From positions 6,044,410 to 6,108,409 of the forward strand of contig NC_077232.1 of NCBI RefSeq assembly GCF_027887165.1: DNA of 64,000 nucleotides. Direction: 5' to 3'. A program made the position numbers and the translations under genes. A model generated the notes under the pieces. The model saw only the letters and a program-made list of their open reading frames with translations. It was not told where the DNA came from and did not search any database. Each line of letters starts with the position of its first letter. Position 1 is the first letter of the stretch. Origin of the DNA: Monodelphis domestica (Eukaryota; Chordata; Mammalia; Didelphimorphia; Didelphidae). Of this stretch, positions 10,601-21,543 are shown piece after piece.

Positions 10601-13600
10601 GGCGGCTTCCTGCACGCGGCGCCGCAGCGCTTCCACTGTGGCGGGCTCGCTCAACCCACAGGCGGCCAGAGCAGTGTCCAGGCTTTGAGGCAGGGCGGCC
10701 TGGTGCCGCAGGGGCTGCTCCGGCCGGCCCACTCTGCACACCATCTGGGGGCCGGCCAGGGGCGCCGTCAGCCCTCTCCTCACTCCCCAGCCGGCCCCCT
10801 CCTCCCAGGGCCCCCCACCTGCCTGGGAGCCCGAGGGGGATGCGGTTCTTCTGCCCTCACAAACCTTCACTGGCTCCCTACTGCCCTGTGAGAAGGTCCT
10901 TCCCTCAAGGCCTGTCAGCTTGGTCCCTACTTCCCCTTTCCTGGGGGCCTTCCTGGGTCTCCCCGGAGTGAGCCCTGGGGCCACCCCTGTCCCTGTCCCA
11001 GAGCCAGCTCATTTGGCCGGCTGGGATAGCCTTTGTGGTCCAAGCCCAGCCTCTGCCTGAAATGCTTTCCCTCCGTGCTCCTGGGGGCCCACAGAGCAGA
11101 GGAAGGGGCGGAGATGAAGCCAGGTCCTCTGGACAGGGAGAGTGCAGAGGCCAAGAACTGGGTTCAAATCCTGCTCCCATTCTCCCTACTGGCATAATCT
11201 TGGGCAAGTGCCTTGGCTGGCCTCAATGGCCCCTGAGGTCCCTTCTGGATTGATCTGACAGCCGCTGGCCTCCCTCCCCGAGTGCCCCTCTTGTCTGCCT
11301 GCCTGCCTGCCAGAATAAGCTTCTTTCTGGGCCTCCAGGTTGTTTTTTCTTCGCCGGGTAGAGCTGGGAACAGGCCCCGGGTGCCTTCTCCCTCCCCTAC
11401 CAGCAGAGCCCAAGGCTGGGCCCTGAGGGTTCGGGGGGGCGCTTCTGGACTGGCAGACCCCAGAAATGGACCAGAGGAGGTGCCCCGACCTTCTTCCCGT
11501 CCCCCCCCCCACCCGAGGGACTTCCTGTGGGCAGGCAGCCCTAGTGTGCCCCCTGCTAGGAGGGGCATCGAGAAGGGGGGCCCCTCCTTACCTGGCTGGT
11601 CAGAGGCCGGTCCCCCTGGGTCCTGCACACCACAGCACAGACCCGAATGGCCAGCTCTGGCAGAAACAAGAACAACCATAAGGAATCCGGCAGCAGACAC
11701 CGAGAGGCGACTGCTTGCTTCCTCCCTTTTGGGACCTGCCGGTTTTGTGGTGGCACGTAGAACTCCCCCCCTGGCATCTCCCTCCGCCCGTGCAGACTGG
11801 CACCTCGCCAAGGGCTGCCCGAGACCCTAAAGGACGGGCCCAAATGGCTTGGCAGTGTGTGCCCGAGGCGGGTTCTGGCCCTTGGTCTTTCTCACTCCGA
11901 GGCTAGCTCTCAGGCAAAGGTCAGGCCCATTTTGCAGGTGAAGAAACAGAGACTCAGAGCTATGACGATTTGCCCGTGACCATAGCAGCTAGTAAGGGTC
12001 TGAGTTGGGATTTGAACCCAGTACTCTGTCTACTACGGCACAGGGGTTCACCGTGTGGAGCCAAATCCTCTTTGCCAATGAGAAAAAATGAAGGCGAGGA
12101 GCACCGAACCAGCCAAGCTGTCCTGCCAAGTCTTCAGATTCTGGGCTGGGGCCCAGGACCCAGAACCCGGGACCCGGGACCCGGGACCAAGGGCTCGCTG
12201 GGGAGCAACTCTTACCCGGCTGGGATGGGAGGCTCCTGGAGGCTGCAGGCTGGAGGACCTGGACTGGAGGACACACAGCCTCCACGAGGATGCTCTCCTC
12301 CTCCTCCAGCTTCTCCAGCAGGGCCAGCACAGCTCGTACCACGGCCCCTGGATCAGACCTGGGATGCAGGCTCATGGCATGGCTCCCATGCCAGCGCCAG
12401 CCCCCGGGCTTCACTGCCACCTGAGGAGGTAGATGGGCATCAGGGAGGGGAGCCCTGGCAGCCCTCTCAGTTCTCCTGGCCATGCTTTCAGATTACACAT
12501 GATGGGGGAGCTGCTGCTCTGCTTTACTTCCCTGAAGGAACTCATAGCTCTGGACTCCCCCTCCTCCCCCATGGAAAACAAAAGCCCCCAAAGTCCTCAT
12601 GACAACTGATGTGGTAGACTGAGAGCTGGGACCTCCAAAGCCTTCTAGCCCAACCCTCTCCCTTTTACAGATCAGGAAACTCAATCTCAGAGAAGTTGGG
12701 TGACTTGTCCAAGGTCCCACATGTAGGTGGCAGAGTTGAGATTTGAACTCGGATCTGGGGACTCCACAATCTGCTTTCTTTCTTTGTACTAGAGCATATT
12801 GTGTGTCAGCTTACCTGAGTCTCACAATAACCATGGGAGGTAGGCCTGCATGTGTTAACCCCATTTTACAGAGGAGACAACTGAGGCTCAGGAAAGTCAT
12901 GACCTGCCTAATGTCCTCCAGCTAAGGAGTGGAAGCAGTGAGATTTGAATTCAGGGCTTGCTGTCCAGCATTCTCTCCACTCCCCCATATGATTAACTTT
13001 GCTCCCTGGCACTAATTCCATACATCTCTCTGCCCATCAAAATAGGAAGGTGCCCATCCTTCTGGGTGTCTTCAAGACCTTCAGCTCTCTGGGATCATTT
13101 GAAATCCCCGAATCCCGGAAACCGCCATCCCCAGACACACATGGGGCACAGCCGGGGGCTGGGGAAGACCCCTGAGGCCGTGGAGCCCTGCCCCTTCATT
13201 TTACAGGTGAGGAAACTGAGGCTGCCAGAGTCAGAGGGCCATTTCACTGACTGGCGCCTGGCAGGTGGCCTCTGGCTTACTCCTGGATCTCCACAGCTTT
13301 GTTCCTGGGAGCTCCTCTCAGGGCTGGGGCTGTGCTCTTGTCCCAGTTGGGCAGGGTGCCCAGCACCCAGCAGGCACTTAATACATGTTTGTGGCTTCAC
13401 TGACTTGCCCAAGGTCACCCGTCTAGGTAGGGGGCAAAGCCAGCTGCCCCCCCCCGGCCCCCCTGCCTGGCTAGCTCGGGTTCTCCCGCCTCTCCCAATC
13501 CCCAGAGCTCTTGGTACCTGGCGGGCATCTCCCAGGGTGCCAAGCTGGAGAAAGGTCTCCACTTCCTCCTCCACCAGCCCCTCCTGCCCCTCCTTGCCGC

Positions 13601-16600
13601 TGAGCTCCACCAGCCGCAGGTTCTGGGTGCTGGCCTGGCCGCGAAGCTGCTGGGGGGGCTTGTAGGTCAGGGCCAGGGTGGCAGGCACGGCCACCTTGCC
13701 CCCCTGGGCCAGGAGCTGCCTGGTGAGCAGCCGGTCCTCCAGGAGGCGGGCCAGCTCCGCCGAGCTTCCCAGGGGGCAGCCCACCTCCCTGCTCAGCTCG
13801 GCCACCTCCCGGCCTCGACCGGCCCGGGGGCCCAGCTCCCCGAGGAAGTAGGTGACCCGCCGGGGGGGCACAAACTCCTCCAGGAAGGTCAGGCCCCCTG
13901 GGTGGAACGCCACAGCCTTGGAGACCAGCAGGCTCGCCTCCGCTGGTCTTCCGGCCGCGGGCACTTTGGTGAGCCAGGACGGAGACAGACACAAGAGCAG
14001 GTTCCCTGGGAGCAAGAGAGGAGGAAGGACGTTGGGGAGGAGGCCCCGAGGGCTTCCCATGGACCCAGCCTGGGAGAGGACCCGTCAGACAGATTCTCCA
14101 AGGCCACAGGCTGGCACAGGTGCCAGGCTCCCACGTGCCCGCCCAGCTCCCGTGTCTCCTCTGCTAGCCGGGGCTCACTGAGGGCAGGCAGGGAAGGGGT
14201 TTTGCCTCTCATGTGAGCCCTGGCACTTAGCCTGGCGCCTGGTGTGGAGCAGGGGCTCCCTGGCCGGCTGGCAGACCTGAGCCCCCTTCAGGAAGGCCTC
14301 CCTGGTCTCCAGCACCCCGGGAAGGAATCCCCAGCTGTCTGGTCAGGAATGCCCAGCAGCTGCCTGGCTTGGGTATTTTGGGACTCTTGCCTGCCCTTTC
14401 CATAGGTCAGCCTTGCCATGGGGAGAGCGGGGGGAGGGGAGGGGAAGAGAGGGGAGGGGGGGCTGAGCCTGGGCGGCTCCCCAGCCTGAAGGTCACCTAC
14501 CTGGGCTCTGGGCCCCGCCCTCCAGCAGCACAGAGAAGAAGGAACTTGGGGAGCCCAGAAGGCACATGGTCACCTCCATCCCAGGGCAGCCTGGGGGAAG
14601 AGCAGTGTGTTCTGTTCCCCTCTCGTTGTTCCTCTGCCCCCCCTCGCACCCAGGCCTGTCTGGAAGAGAGTTGGCCGGCCTCTTGTGCGATGCCCGTCCC
14701 CAGCCCTTCCTGCGAGGAAGGCTCACCCTGACGAGGCTCCAGAGTGCGGTCCACAGTCTCGGGCAGGCCTGCCTGCTGCAAGCAGCTCTGCAACAAGTTG
14801 TAGTAGAAGGTGGTCCATGCCCGGGCAGCACAGTCTTCAGGGGAGCTCTTGCAGTTCAGGCTCACATCCTGGCGCCAAGAGCCCAGGAGGGGGCCTCTTG
14901 GGGGCAGCTCTGGGCCCCCATGCTGATCCCCTTCTTCCTCCAGGTCCTTGGAGCCTGCAGGGTGGGCCAGATCTGGGCGCAGCTGGTCTAAGGAAAGCTT
15001 CATGGGGAGAGGTTCAGGTTGGGCAGGAGGGGGAAGGGACAGGCAGATTTTGGGGGACCCCAAGGGAGACCTGGCCACCTGTGGAGAGGGGATCCAGGAA
15101 ACAGGGACCAGATGGGGATATTGAGCCTTCAAACATTTATTAGGCACCTACTGTGTGCAGGGCCTGAGCTGGGGGTGAGGGCCACACAAAAGGGCTTTCT
15201 AGGTCAGAACCTTAGAGATTATAGAAGCCAGCCTCATTTTACAGATGGGGAAACTGAGGCCAGAGAGGGCAAAGGTCTTGCCCAAATGCACACAGGTGGT
15301 GAGAGGGTACAAGAAGATCCACAAAGGAAGGAGTTTTCATCTTTCATTCAGAGGGGGCGGGTGCCCCCCAAGGGGAAAGGGAAGGTGAGAGCAAGATGTC
15401 TAAGACCAGGGTTGGCATCCCCCAAAGGAAGATGGGCAGGGCTGAAGACCCTGCCAAAAATGGTGCAAAAGGGTATTCCCACTAGATTAAAAACAACATC
15501 ACCCTGACTGTCCAGTTTAGGATCAATACTGGCCACGGGCGTAAAGTGACTTGCCAATCAATGGTCACACAGCTAGGAAGTGTCTGAGGCCAAATTTGAA
15601 CCCAGGACCTCTTTAAGCTTGGCTCTCAATCCACTGAGCCACCCAGCTGCCTCCTTCCTACTAGATTAAAAAAAGAAATCAAATTGGGGAAATGTTTTAC
15701 AAAACCAAGCCCAGAGGGGAAGCTTGGCTGGTGAAAAGCCTGGGGTAGAGTCAGGGAGGCTTTGGCCCAACCCCCCACCCCACCCTCTACCAATATTTGC
15801 CAGATGAAGGATCTGAGACAGCCCCCCCCCCCAATCAGGCAATCCCCCACTATCTAGCTGTGTGAGGGAGGATAAATCATTGCAAGTCTCTGAGACTCTG
15901 GGCCCTCCTCTAGGAATTGGGGAGGTTGGATTCCTACTGCCTTTGGGATGACCCTGCTATCTTGTTTAGCCTGGTGATGTGTTGTTTACCCTCCTTTGTA
16001 AAATGAGGGAAACTAAGGCACTAGGGAGCATGACTGGCTCAGGGTCATTCAGCTAAGAAGTGTGTGGTAGGACTGAAAAAGATCTTTCCGACACTCTTCC
16101 TCTCCACTGGGCACCCTGAATGAGGCACAGCCCCTGCTTACAGCCCTGGGTGAGAAATGTTGCCAGGGCTAGAAGCAATGGGTACAACAGCCAAATGTAG
16201 CATCCATAGCTGGGGAAGCTCCCTAGCAATGGAAGCTGCTCAAAGGGCGGCCTCCTAAGGTAGTGAGTTCCCCATCCCTGAAAGTCTGCAAGCAAAGGCT
16301 GGATGTGTGGGGATCCTTGTTCAGTGATGACTTGGGCTCTTGGGTCCCTTCTCCCCATTCAGAAATCTCCTGGTTCCATGAGGCAGGAGGCAGCAGCTCC
16401 CGCACCACCTGTGAGACCCATCACTACCCTCCTGGACTCCACATGACAAATGGGAACATCGTGCTCTTCCTGCCTCCCTTCCAAGTGTCAGGAGGTTGGG
16501 GGGGCCGGAAGTTGGCCCGATCTTCCCTTACTCTGGATTCCGGGAAATGGAATTTCCGGGGGCTCCGGAGGAGGCTGGAGCCCTAGAGCCGAGCCAGCCT

Positions 16601-16712
16601 GGGGGAGGGGAGGGGACTCAGCTGGGAGCACCTTCAGGGCCTGGGGGAGGGGCCAGGGAGGATCAGAGAGGAGGGAGGAGAGGGAGAGGGAGAGGGAGAG
16701 GGAACTCACCAT
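7655..16712 (-). CDS. CARNS1: Carnosine synthase 1 (ATP-grasp ligase)
   Basis: It joins L-histidine to beta-alanine using ATP to make carnosine in cytosol of muscle and brain (family knowledge). Coding exons, minus strand: 16712-16710 (ATG only), 15078-14727, 14005-13518, 12420-12216, 11656-11592, 10744-10513, 10118-9835, 8881-7655. All junctions have AG/GT and consistent phase, giving 951 aa; human's long isoform is about 950. The large last exon (residues 544-951) carries the ATP-grasp fold: VMKLEFGAGAVG near 674, EFVAGTEHDVD near 727, and the metal-binding EINPRMGG near 813, with Glu813, Asn815 and Arg817. Residues before 540 form the long N-terminal region typical of CARNS1. The exon 10118 acceptor could be 3 nt shorter. 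Internal Met at 15003 is an alternative start (925 aa). Expected human neighbour RPS6KB2 is not in the window. Confidence 0.95.
9010..9160 (+). mobile_element. MIR/MAR1-like CORE-SINE in CARNS1 intron
   Basis: Contains 'actcagtttcctcacctgtaaaatgg', 'cacctacctccctgggctgtggtgaggctcaaatgag' and a 'tttgtaaagcactta...gcacagagtaggcacta' tail, the standard MAR1/MIR layout. It lies antisense to CARNS1. Confidence 0.75.
11165..11270 (+). mobile_element. MAR1/MIR-like SINE remnant
   Basis: Reads 'gttcaaatcctgctcc', 'cttgggcaagtgcc' and 'ctgaggtcccttctggattgatctgac', the body and tail of a decayed CORE-SINE, in a CARNS1 intron. Confidence 0.55.
11915..12060 (-). mobile_element. MIR-like SINE remnant
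   Basis: Plus strand reads 'cattttgcaggtgaagaaacagagactcagag' then 'cagctagtaagggtctgagttgggatttgaacccag', the reverse complement of a MIR core. It lies in a CARNS1 intron. Confidence 0.7.
12625..12985 (-). mobile_element. Two MIR-like SINE remnants in tandem
   Basis: Two reverse-oriented MIR cores occur in succession. The first has 'cttttacagatcaggaaactcaat...agatttgaactcggatct' (12650-12760); the second has 'cccattttacagaggagacaactgaggctcagg...gagatttgaattcaggg' (12860-12960). Both are in the CARNS1 intron between exons 13518 and 12420. Confidence 0.7.
13190..13440 (-). mobile_element. Fragmented MIR/L2-type remnant
   Basis: Contains 'cattttacaggtgaggaaactgaggc' near 13195-13225. Further on come a 'cacccagcaggcacttaatacatg' tail and 'gacttgcccaaggtcacccgtctag' near 13405. 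Pieces of at least two ancient elements are mixed here. Confidence 0.45.
15125..15310 (-). mobile_element. MIR-like SINE remnant
   Basis: Plus strand reads 'aacatttattaggcacctactgtgtgcagggcc', then 'cattttacagatggggaaactgaggccagagagg', then 'cttgcccaaatgcacacaggtgg'. It lies just upstream of the CARNS1 exon at 15078. Confidence 0.65.
15494..15659 (-). mobile_element. Marsupial SINE with 13-bp target duplication
   Basis: Reverse-oriented SINE containing 'ggtcacacagctaggaagtgtctgagg' and the head 'ccactgagccacccagctgcc'. It is flanked by direct repeats ACTAGATTAAAAA at 15481-15493 and 15660-15672, which mark the insertion. It lies in the CARNS1 intron between 15078 and 16710. Confidence 0.85.
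15985..16075 (-). mobile_element. MIR-like core remnant
   Basis: Reads 'tttgtaaaatgagggaaactaaggcactagggagc...gctcagggtcattcagctaagaagtgtg', a decayed reverse MIR core. Confidence 0.5.
16160..16350 (+). mobile_element. CR1/L3-type LINE tail
   Basis: Contains 'ctgctcaaagggcggcctcctaaggtagtgagttccccatccctgaaagtctgcaagcaaaggctgga', the phrase typical of CR1/L3 3' ends in amniotes. Ancient and truncated. Confidence 0.6.
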
Positions 16713-16728
16713 CTTGTAGATGAAGTGG
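16710..16728 (-). other. CARNS1: CARNS1 exon 2, 19 nt, ends on the start codon
   Basis: On the minus strand a pyrimidine-rich acceptor ending GGCTCAG is followed by CCACTTCATCTACAAGATG and then the donor GTGAGT. The ATG is the last codon of the exon. The next exon opens at 15078 after CCCTCTCCACAG, in phase 0, and stays open into the recognised CARNS1 coding sequence. Exon use is inferred from splice sites and phase. No transcript is available. Confidence 0.65.
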
Positions 16729-16837
16729 CTGAGCCAGAGAGAAGAGGGAGAGAGGAGAGCATTTCAGCAATATGTGGACAGTCCTGGAGCCCCTTCCCCA
16801 GCCAGTGTGCCCAAGCTGTGTCCCAGCACCGCCCCTC

Positions 16838-17632
16838 CACACACTCACATGCACTCTCTCACACACTTACACACTCAATCACACACTTATTCACACTCAC
16901 AGTCACACACTCACACACACTTTCACAATCACATACACTCACACACTCACACACTCAGTCTCACACTCTTACACACTTACTCATACTCACACACTCGCAA
17001 TCACACATACTCTCACACACTCAGTCTCACACTCTTACACACACAGTCATACACTCATACTCACACACTTACACATTCACACTTTCACAACCACACACAC
17101 ATACACTCACACTTACACAGTCTCTCGCACTCTTACAAACTCAGTCACACTCACACTCACAATCACACACACATACTCTCACACACTCACATACACTCAC
17201 AGTCTCACTCTTACACACAGTCATACACTCATACTCACACACTTACACATTCACACTTTCACAACCACACACTCATACACTCACACTTACACAGTCTCTC
17301 ACACTCTTACATACTCACAGTCACACTCACACTCACACACATACTCTCACACACTCACATACACTCACAGTCTCACTCTTACACACAGTCATACACTCAT
17401 ACTCACACACTTACACATTCACACTTTCACAACCACACACTCATACACTCACACTTACACAGTCTCTCACACTCTTACATACTCACAGTCACACTCACAC
17501 TCACACACATACTCTCACACACTCACATACACTCACAGTCTCACTCTTACACACAGTCATACACTCATACTCACACACTTACAGTCTCTCACACTCTTAC
17601 ATACTCACAGTCTCACACACTCACACCTCTGG
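16838..17632. repeat. CA-rich array with a 168-bp higher-order unit
   Basis: The tract is built of CACACT/CATACT-type hexamers. Above that lies a longer period: AGTCTCACTC starts at 17201, 17369 and 17537, exactly 168 bp apart, with long matching text between them. A looser earlier copy begins near 17023. The last copy has an internal deletion. It occupies CARNS1 intron 1 (16729-18315). Very long open frames across it are products of the repeat. Confidence 0.92.
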
Positions 17633-18315
17633 ATTCCATCCCCGATGCCCAGTCCTGGCTCTGACTGGCCGGAGCCCGGAGAGGAGGGGCTGGGGGAGGG
17701 CTGCCAGTATGTACTGCTTGCTGGAGAGGCAGCCAGCAGGGTCATTCCTGTGCCTAAGGCTGAGCAGCCAGGGGCTGGGGAGGAGAGGGTGGCTGGGACT
17801 GGGGCCAGGGCAGGGGTGGCATTGCATGACCCTGACACCCAAGGGCCCCCAGGCTGAAGCTCCAGACACCAGCCTCAGGGCCAGAGAGCTGGCACCAGGC
17901 TCTCTGATGCCAGGCTGCTGCCCAGACCTGGGGCCACCCTCAGGGGCATTTCTGAAGGCTGAGCTAAGTCCAGGAAATAAGGGCAGAGGCGCATCCCTGG
18001 GCTTAGATGGCAGACACTTGTAACCCGGGACAAGGCGACTGGGCTGGGAATCTGCACTTCTGGGTCCCCTGCCTGGGTCACACACGAGGCCAAGCTGCCT
18101 CAGGGAGCCTCAGTGGGTGAGTAGGAGGACCCAGGGGCGAGGGCGGGGCTGCCTCCTCACGGGGACCCCCGCCTTGCTTTCTGGGTCTCAAGCATGTCCG
18201 GGTGGGCTCCCTAGCCTCCCCCGCCTCCAGCCCCCAGGGCCCTGCCTGGCCCCCCCTCCGCGCTCCCACCCTCTCCCCTCCTCGAGCCCCGGGCAGGCAG
18301 GGGCGCCAGGGGTAC

Positions 18316-18390
18316 CTGGGTGAGCAGGGGGCGGCGCGGCTCGCTGGCCGGGCGGGGCTGGCCGGGGCTGCCCTGTGCTTGGTACCAATG
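18316..18390 (-). other. CARNS1: Putative CARNS1 non-coding exon 1
   Basis: It begins about 25-30 bp downstream of the TATA box and ends at donor CACCCAG|GTACCC. It holds no convincing start codon for a CARNS1 frame, so it would be 5' UTR spliced to the 19-nt exon at 16710-16728. The 5' boundary is estimated from the TATA position. Confidence 0.5.
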
Positions 18391-18412
18391 GCCGGGGATT
18401 AGAGGCTCTCAG

Positions 18413-18445
18413 GCTTTATATAGCCCTGCAGCGGGGCATGCCCAG
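18413..18445 (-). promoter_or_regulatory. CARNS1: CARNS1 core promoter: TATA box and p53-type half-site
   Basis: TATATAAA on the minus strand occupies 18422-18415. Eleven bases upstream lies GGGCATGCCC (18434-18443), a perfect fit to the RRRCWWGYYY p53-family half-site. A strong TATA box suits a tissue-restricted gene such as CARNS1, which is mainly expressed in muscle and brain. Function is inferred. Confidence 0.6.
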
Positions 18446-19720
18446 TGCCAGGGAGGGCGGGGAGGGCTCGGGCCGGGCGGGGCTCCTGAGGGACCAGGTG
18501 CGGGCACGTGGCTCGGGCCGGGAAGGGCCCCGCAGACACCCCTGTCCCATTCCCGGCTCTCCCGGTGCCTCTGGGGCAATGCACACCGCGAGAGCGCCGA
18601 GCCGGCCGCCTGGGAGCCTAAGCGGAGGGGAGAGACTGAGAGGCAAAGGGAGGGAGAGAGACCTGGACCGAGAAGATCCCGAGAGAGCAGCGAAAAGTGA
18701 AGGGGGAGGGGCGGGGGGGGGGCACCGGGAGAGGCCGAGATGTGAGGAGTCCGAGAGAAAAGAGAGACAGCGCTGGGCAGCCAGAGACCCAACGGAACCC
18801 GAGGGAAGAGGAGGGCGGGCGGGCGGGCGGGAGGGAGGGAGGGAGGGAGGATGGATCCGACCCGGAGAGGCTGGTACAGGTCCCCCTCCCCTCGTCTTCC
18901 TTCCCTCCCCCCAAAGGAGGCCACCGAAACAGAGACGCATTGTTCGGGACAAGCAGTCACACAGCCCCAGAGACGAGGCCGGCTCCCACTCCCCACGGGC
19001 ACAGCTATGGAAACCAAGTTCTGGCCGGAGGCCCGCAGAGGCAGCTCAGGGAGCCTGGCACAAACACGGTCACCCAGCAGGTCGGTGGCGGCTCCAGGCT
19101 AGAGCCCACGCCTCCTGCAGCCCGGGCCAGGGCACCCCTTTGAGAAAGAGCACCCCCTCCCCCAGCGCAGCCGCCTTCTCCCCAAGGTCGTCGGGGCCCC
19201 ACCCAGGGATTTTCTTAGAGGAGAGGACCAGCTGCCGCGGCCCGCCCCCCCCCCCCCCCCAGCGCTGGCAAAGTCTGTGGGACCCGTCTGGAGCTGGTCA
19301 CCAGGCCAGGCCAGGCACTCCCCAAGAATGGGCTGGAGCCCGAGCTCTAACAGCCCGATCCTCTCGCCAGGACTTCCCTGCTGGTGGCTCTCCCTTCCAG
19401 GGTCCAACAGGGTGCAGGGTGGCTCTGGGGCTCTTCACAAAAATGCTCCCAAACACCAGCCAATGGGTGCCCCCTCCCTAAAGGGCCTCAAGCAAAGGCA
19501 GGTCTACAGAAATTCTGCCCTTAGAGAGTCTCCAAGGTCCCCTCCAGGCAAAGGCAGGTTAATTGACTCCTTTTAGGGACTCATCACAGCTCTCAAAAAA
19601 GCAGGGGAAAGAGGAGCAGATTTCTGGAGGAGCCCAGGGGAAGGCTCCCTGTCTTAGGGATCAGAGGATCTGGGTTCCAATCTTACCTTGACCATTTAAT
19701 ACTCTTTAAGCCTTCTTTTT
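18445..19720. other. GC-rich region upstream of CARNS1, no gene seen
   Basis: It includes a (GGGC)n/(GGGA)n run at about 18812-18850 and a poly-C run near 19246-19261. The long open frames here are low-complexity (Arg/Gly/Pro-rich) and match no protein I know. It may contain distal promoter elements of CARNS1. Confidence 0.5.
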
Positions 19721-19724
19721 CTTT

Positions 19725-20365
19725 CTTTTTTTAAGTCAATTTAGAACATTATTCCTTGGTTAGAAGAACCATATTCTTTCCCTCCCCACCCCCTTCCCAT
19801 AGCCCATGAGCAATTCCACTGGGTATTACATGTGTCCTTGATCAGAACCTATTTCCATGTTGTTGTTTGCACTAGGATGTTCATGTAAAGTCTACCTCCC
19901 CAGCCATATCCCCTTGACTCATGTATTGAAGCAGTTGTTTTTCTTCAGTGTTTCTACTCCCACAGTTCTTCCTCTGAATGTGGATAGTGTTCTTTCTTGT
20001 AGATCCCTCCGGGTTGTTCAGGGTCATTGCACTGCCACTAATGGAGAAGTCCATTACATTCAATTGTGCTACAATGTATCTATCTCTGTGTATAATGTTC
20101 TCCTGGTTCTGCTCCTTTCACTCTGCATCAGTTCCTGGAGGTCATCCCAGTTCACATGGAATCCCTCCAGTTCATTATTCCCTTGAGCACAATAGTATTC
20201 CATCACCAACATATACCACAATTTGTTCAGCCATTCCCCAATTGAAGGGCATCCCCTCATTTTCCAATTTTTGGCCACCACAGAGAGCAGCTATGAATGT
20301 TCTTGTACAAGTCTTTTTCCTTATTATCTCTTTGGGGTACAAACCCAGCAGTGCTATGTGAGCCT
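19725..20365 (-). mobile_element. L1 LINE 3' end (ORF2 C-terminus and 3' UTR)
   Basis: Minus strand translates in pieces to the L1 ORF2 C-terminal region, with WKMRGCPSIGEWLNKLWY and LQELMQSERSRTRRTLYTEI near 20070-20280. The marsupial L1 3' UTR follows, ending in the T-rich stretch (plus strand) near 19730. The copy is 5'-truncated and dead. It is a close relative of the copies at 25.2 and 31.3 kb. Confidence 0.85.
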
Positions 20366-20727
20366 TCATTTTCTTATCTATAGGGCAGCCTCTGAGGTTT
20401 CTTTCCAGCTGTTAATCCTGTGAATTTTCAAAGGCATCTTGGGGCAGTGGAATTTCTGGCTCTCTGGGACATTAATACCCTAGGCAGGACTAGATTAAAG
20501 TCAAGACCTGGGTTTGAATCTTGGATCTTCTACTTAATACATGTGTGACTTGGCACCTCATTTCCCTCATCTGTAAAATGGGGAGTTGTAATGGATCATA
20601 TCTCAGCTTTCCCAGACTCACTAGACCCCCAGAGGACCCCAGCTCCAGCCAGTCAATCAAGGAGCATTCTTTGTGTAAGGGGAGGGGAAGGGTTATTTTT
20701 AAAGGGTTGGACTTGATTACTTAAGAG

Positions 20728-21475
20728 TGTGGTCATCAGGAATTTAATCAATTCCAAAGAGATTTTATTTACAAAATGCAGAAAGAGTGAAGGAAGAAAT
20801 CAGAGAGAGGATAAGGTAAGATATCCAGCCTGAGAACCAAGTAATTTACTTCTGGCCCCTCCTGGCAGGGAAAATTAGTTTAAACCGAGGAACCAGGGAG
20901 TGTCTCTCAAGAGTAGGTCTCTCCAGGGGGCAACTGGGTGGCTCAATTGGATTGAGAGTCAGGCTTAGAGATGGGAGGTCCTGGGTTCAAATCTGGCCAA
21001 AGACACTTCCCAGATGTGTGACCCTGGGCATGTCACTTCACCCCCATTGCCTAGCTCTTATCACTCTTCTGCCTTGGAACCAATACACACTACTGACTCC
21101 AAGACTGAAGGTAAGGGTTTAATTTAAAAAAAAAAATAAAAGTAGGTCTCTCCAGAGAATAGTTTTTCAGAAAAATCCAGCAGTTAAGAGTCAGCCTTTT
21201 ACTCACCAAGTGTCAGTCCAGGCAGCAGATTCTTCTGCCCCTCTTCACCAGCCTCAACTCGAAAGCATAAAGAATTCCTCCAGGCTCCACTTCCAAAAAC
21301 TGAAGAACTCTCTTACAGGAAGTAACAGCTCCTTTTCAAGACGCTTCTTTTCTGTCACTTCCTGTCTTCCTCTAATTCTACATCTACCAATCACAGCTGT
21401 CTCTCTGCTCTAGGACGGCCCAGAAGGTAGTCAGTGGATTCTGATTCGTCACCCACTATCGCACACGTGGGTCAC
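20728..21475 (-). mobile_element. Solo-LTR-like ERV fossil, related to the next two LTRs
   Basis: On the minus strand it ends CTGATGACCACA at 20728 and carries a GTAAATAAAATCTCTTTGG polyadenylation region near 20765-20785. It also carries the phrase GTGATTGGTAGATGTAG near 21385, shared with the LTRs at 21544 and 23210. A SINE interrupts it. The upper boundary is uncertain. It is decayed and has no internal viral coding. Confidence 0.55.
20927..21140 (+). mobile_element. Marsupial SINE inserted in an LTR, 15-bp target duplication
   Basis: Full-length SINE from GGGCAACTGGGTGGCTC to GGTAAGGGTTTAATTT plus an A-rich tail. Direct repeats AGTAGGTCTCTCCAG at 20912-20926 and 21141-21155 flank it exactly. 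It is therefore younger than the LTR it splits. Confidence 0.92.
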
Positions 21476-21543
21476 TGACCTCCCACTTCATGATTAAGTG
21501 GGATATTTGCACCTTTGGTGATTAGATCTAAATGGGCAGATCT

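Noticed and set aside
14980-15005. TTTCCTTAG as acceptor of the first CARNS1 coding exon
   Set aside because: No upstream exon supplies the phase it needs. The CTCTCCACAG acceptor at 15078 joins the ATG exon in phase and gives the expected length.
16720-18023. Open frames of 314-432 codons rich in Thr-His and Ser-His
   Set aside because: They are produced by the CA-rich array, open in all three forward frames, and have no coding character.
18375-19481. 368-codon plus-strand open frame upstream of CARNS1
   Set aside because: Low-complexity Arg/Gly/Pro composition in a GC-rich promoter flank, with similarly long frames on the other strand and no known homologue.
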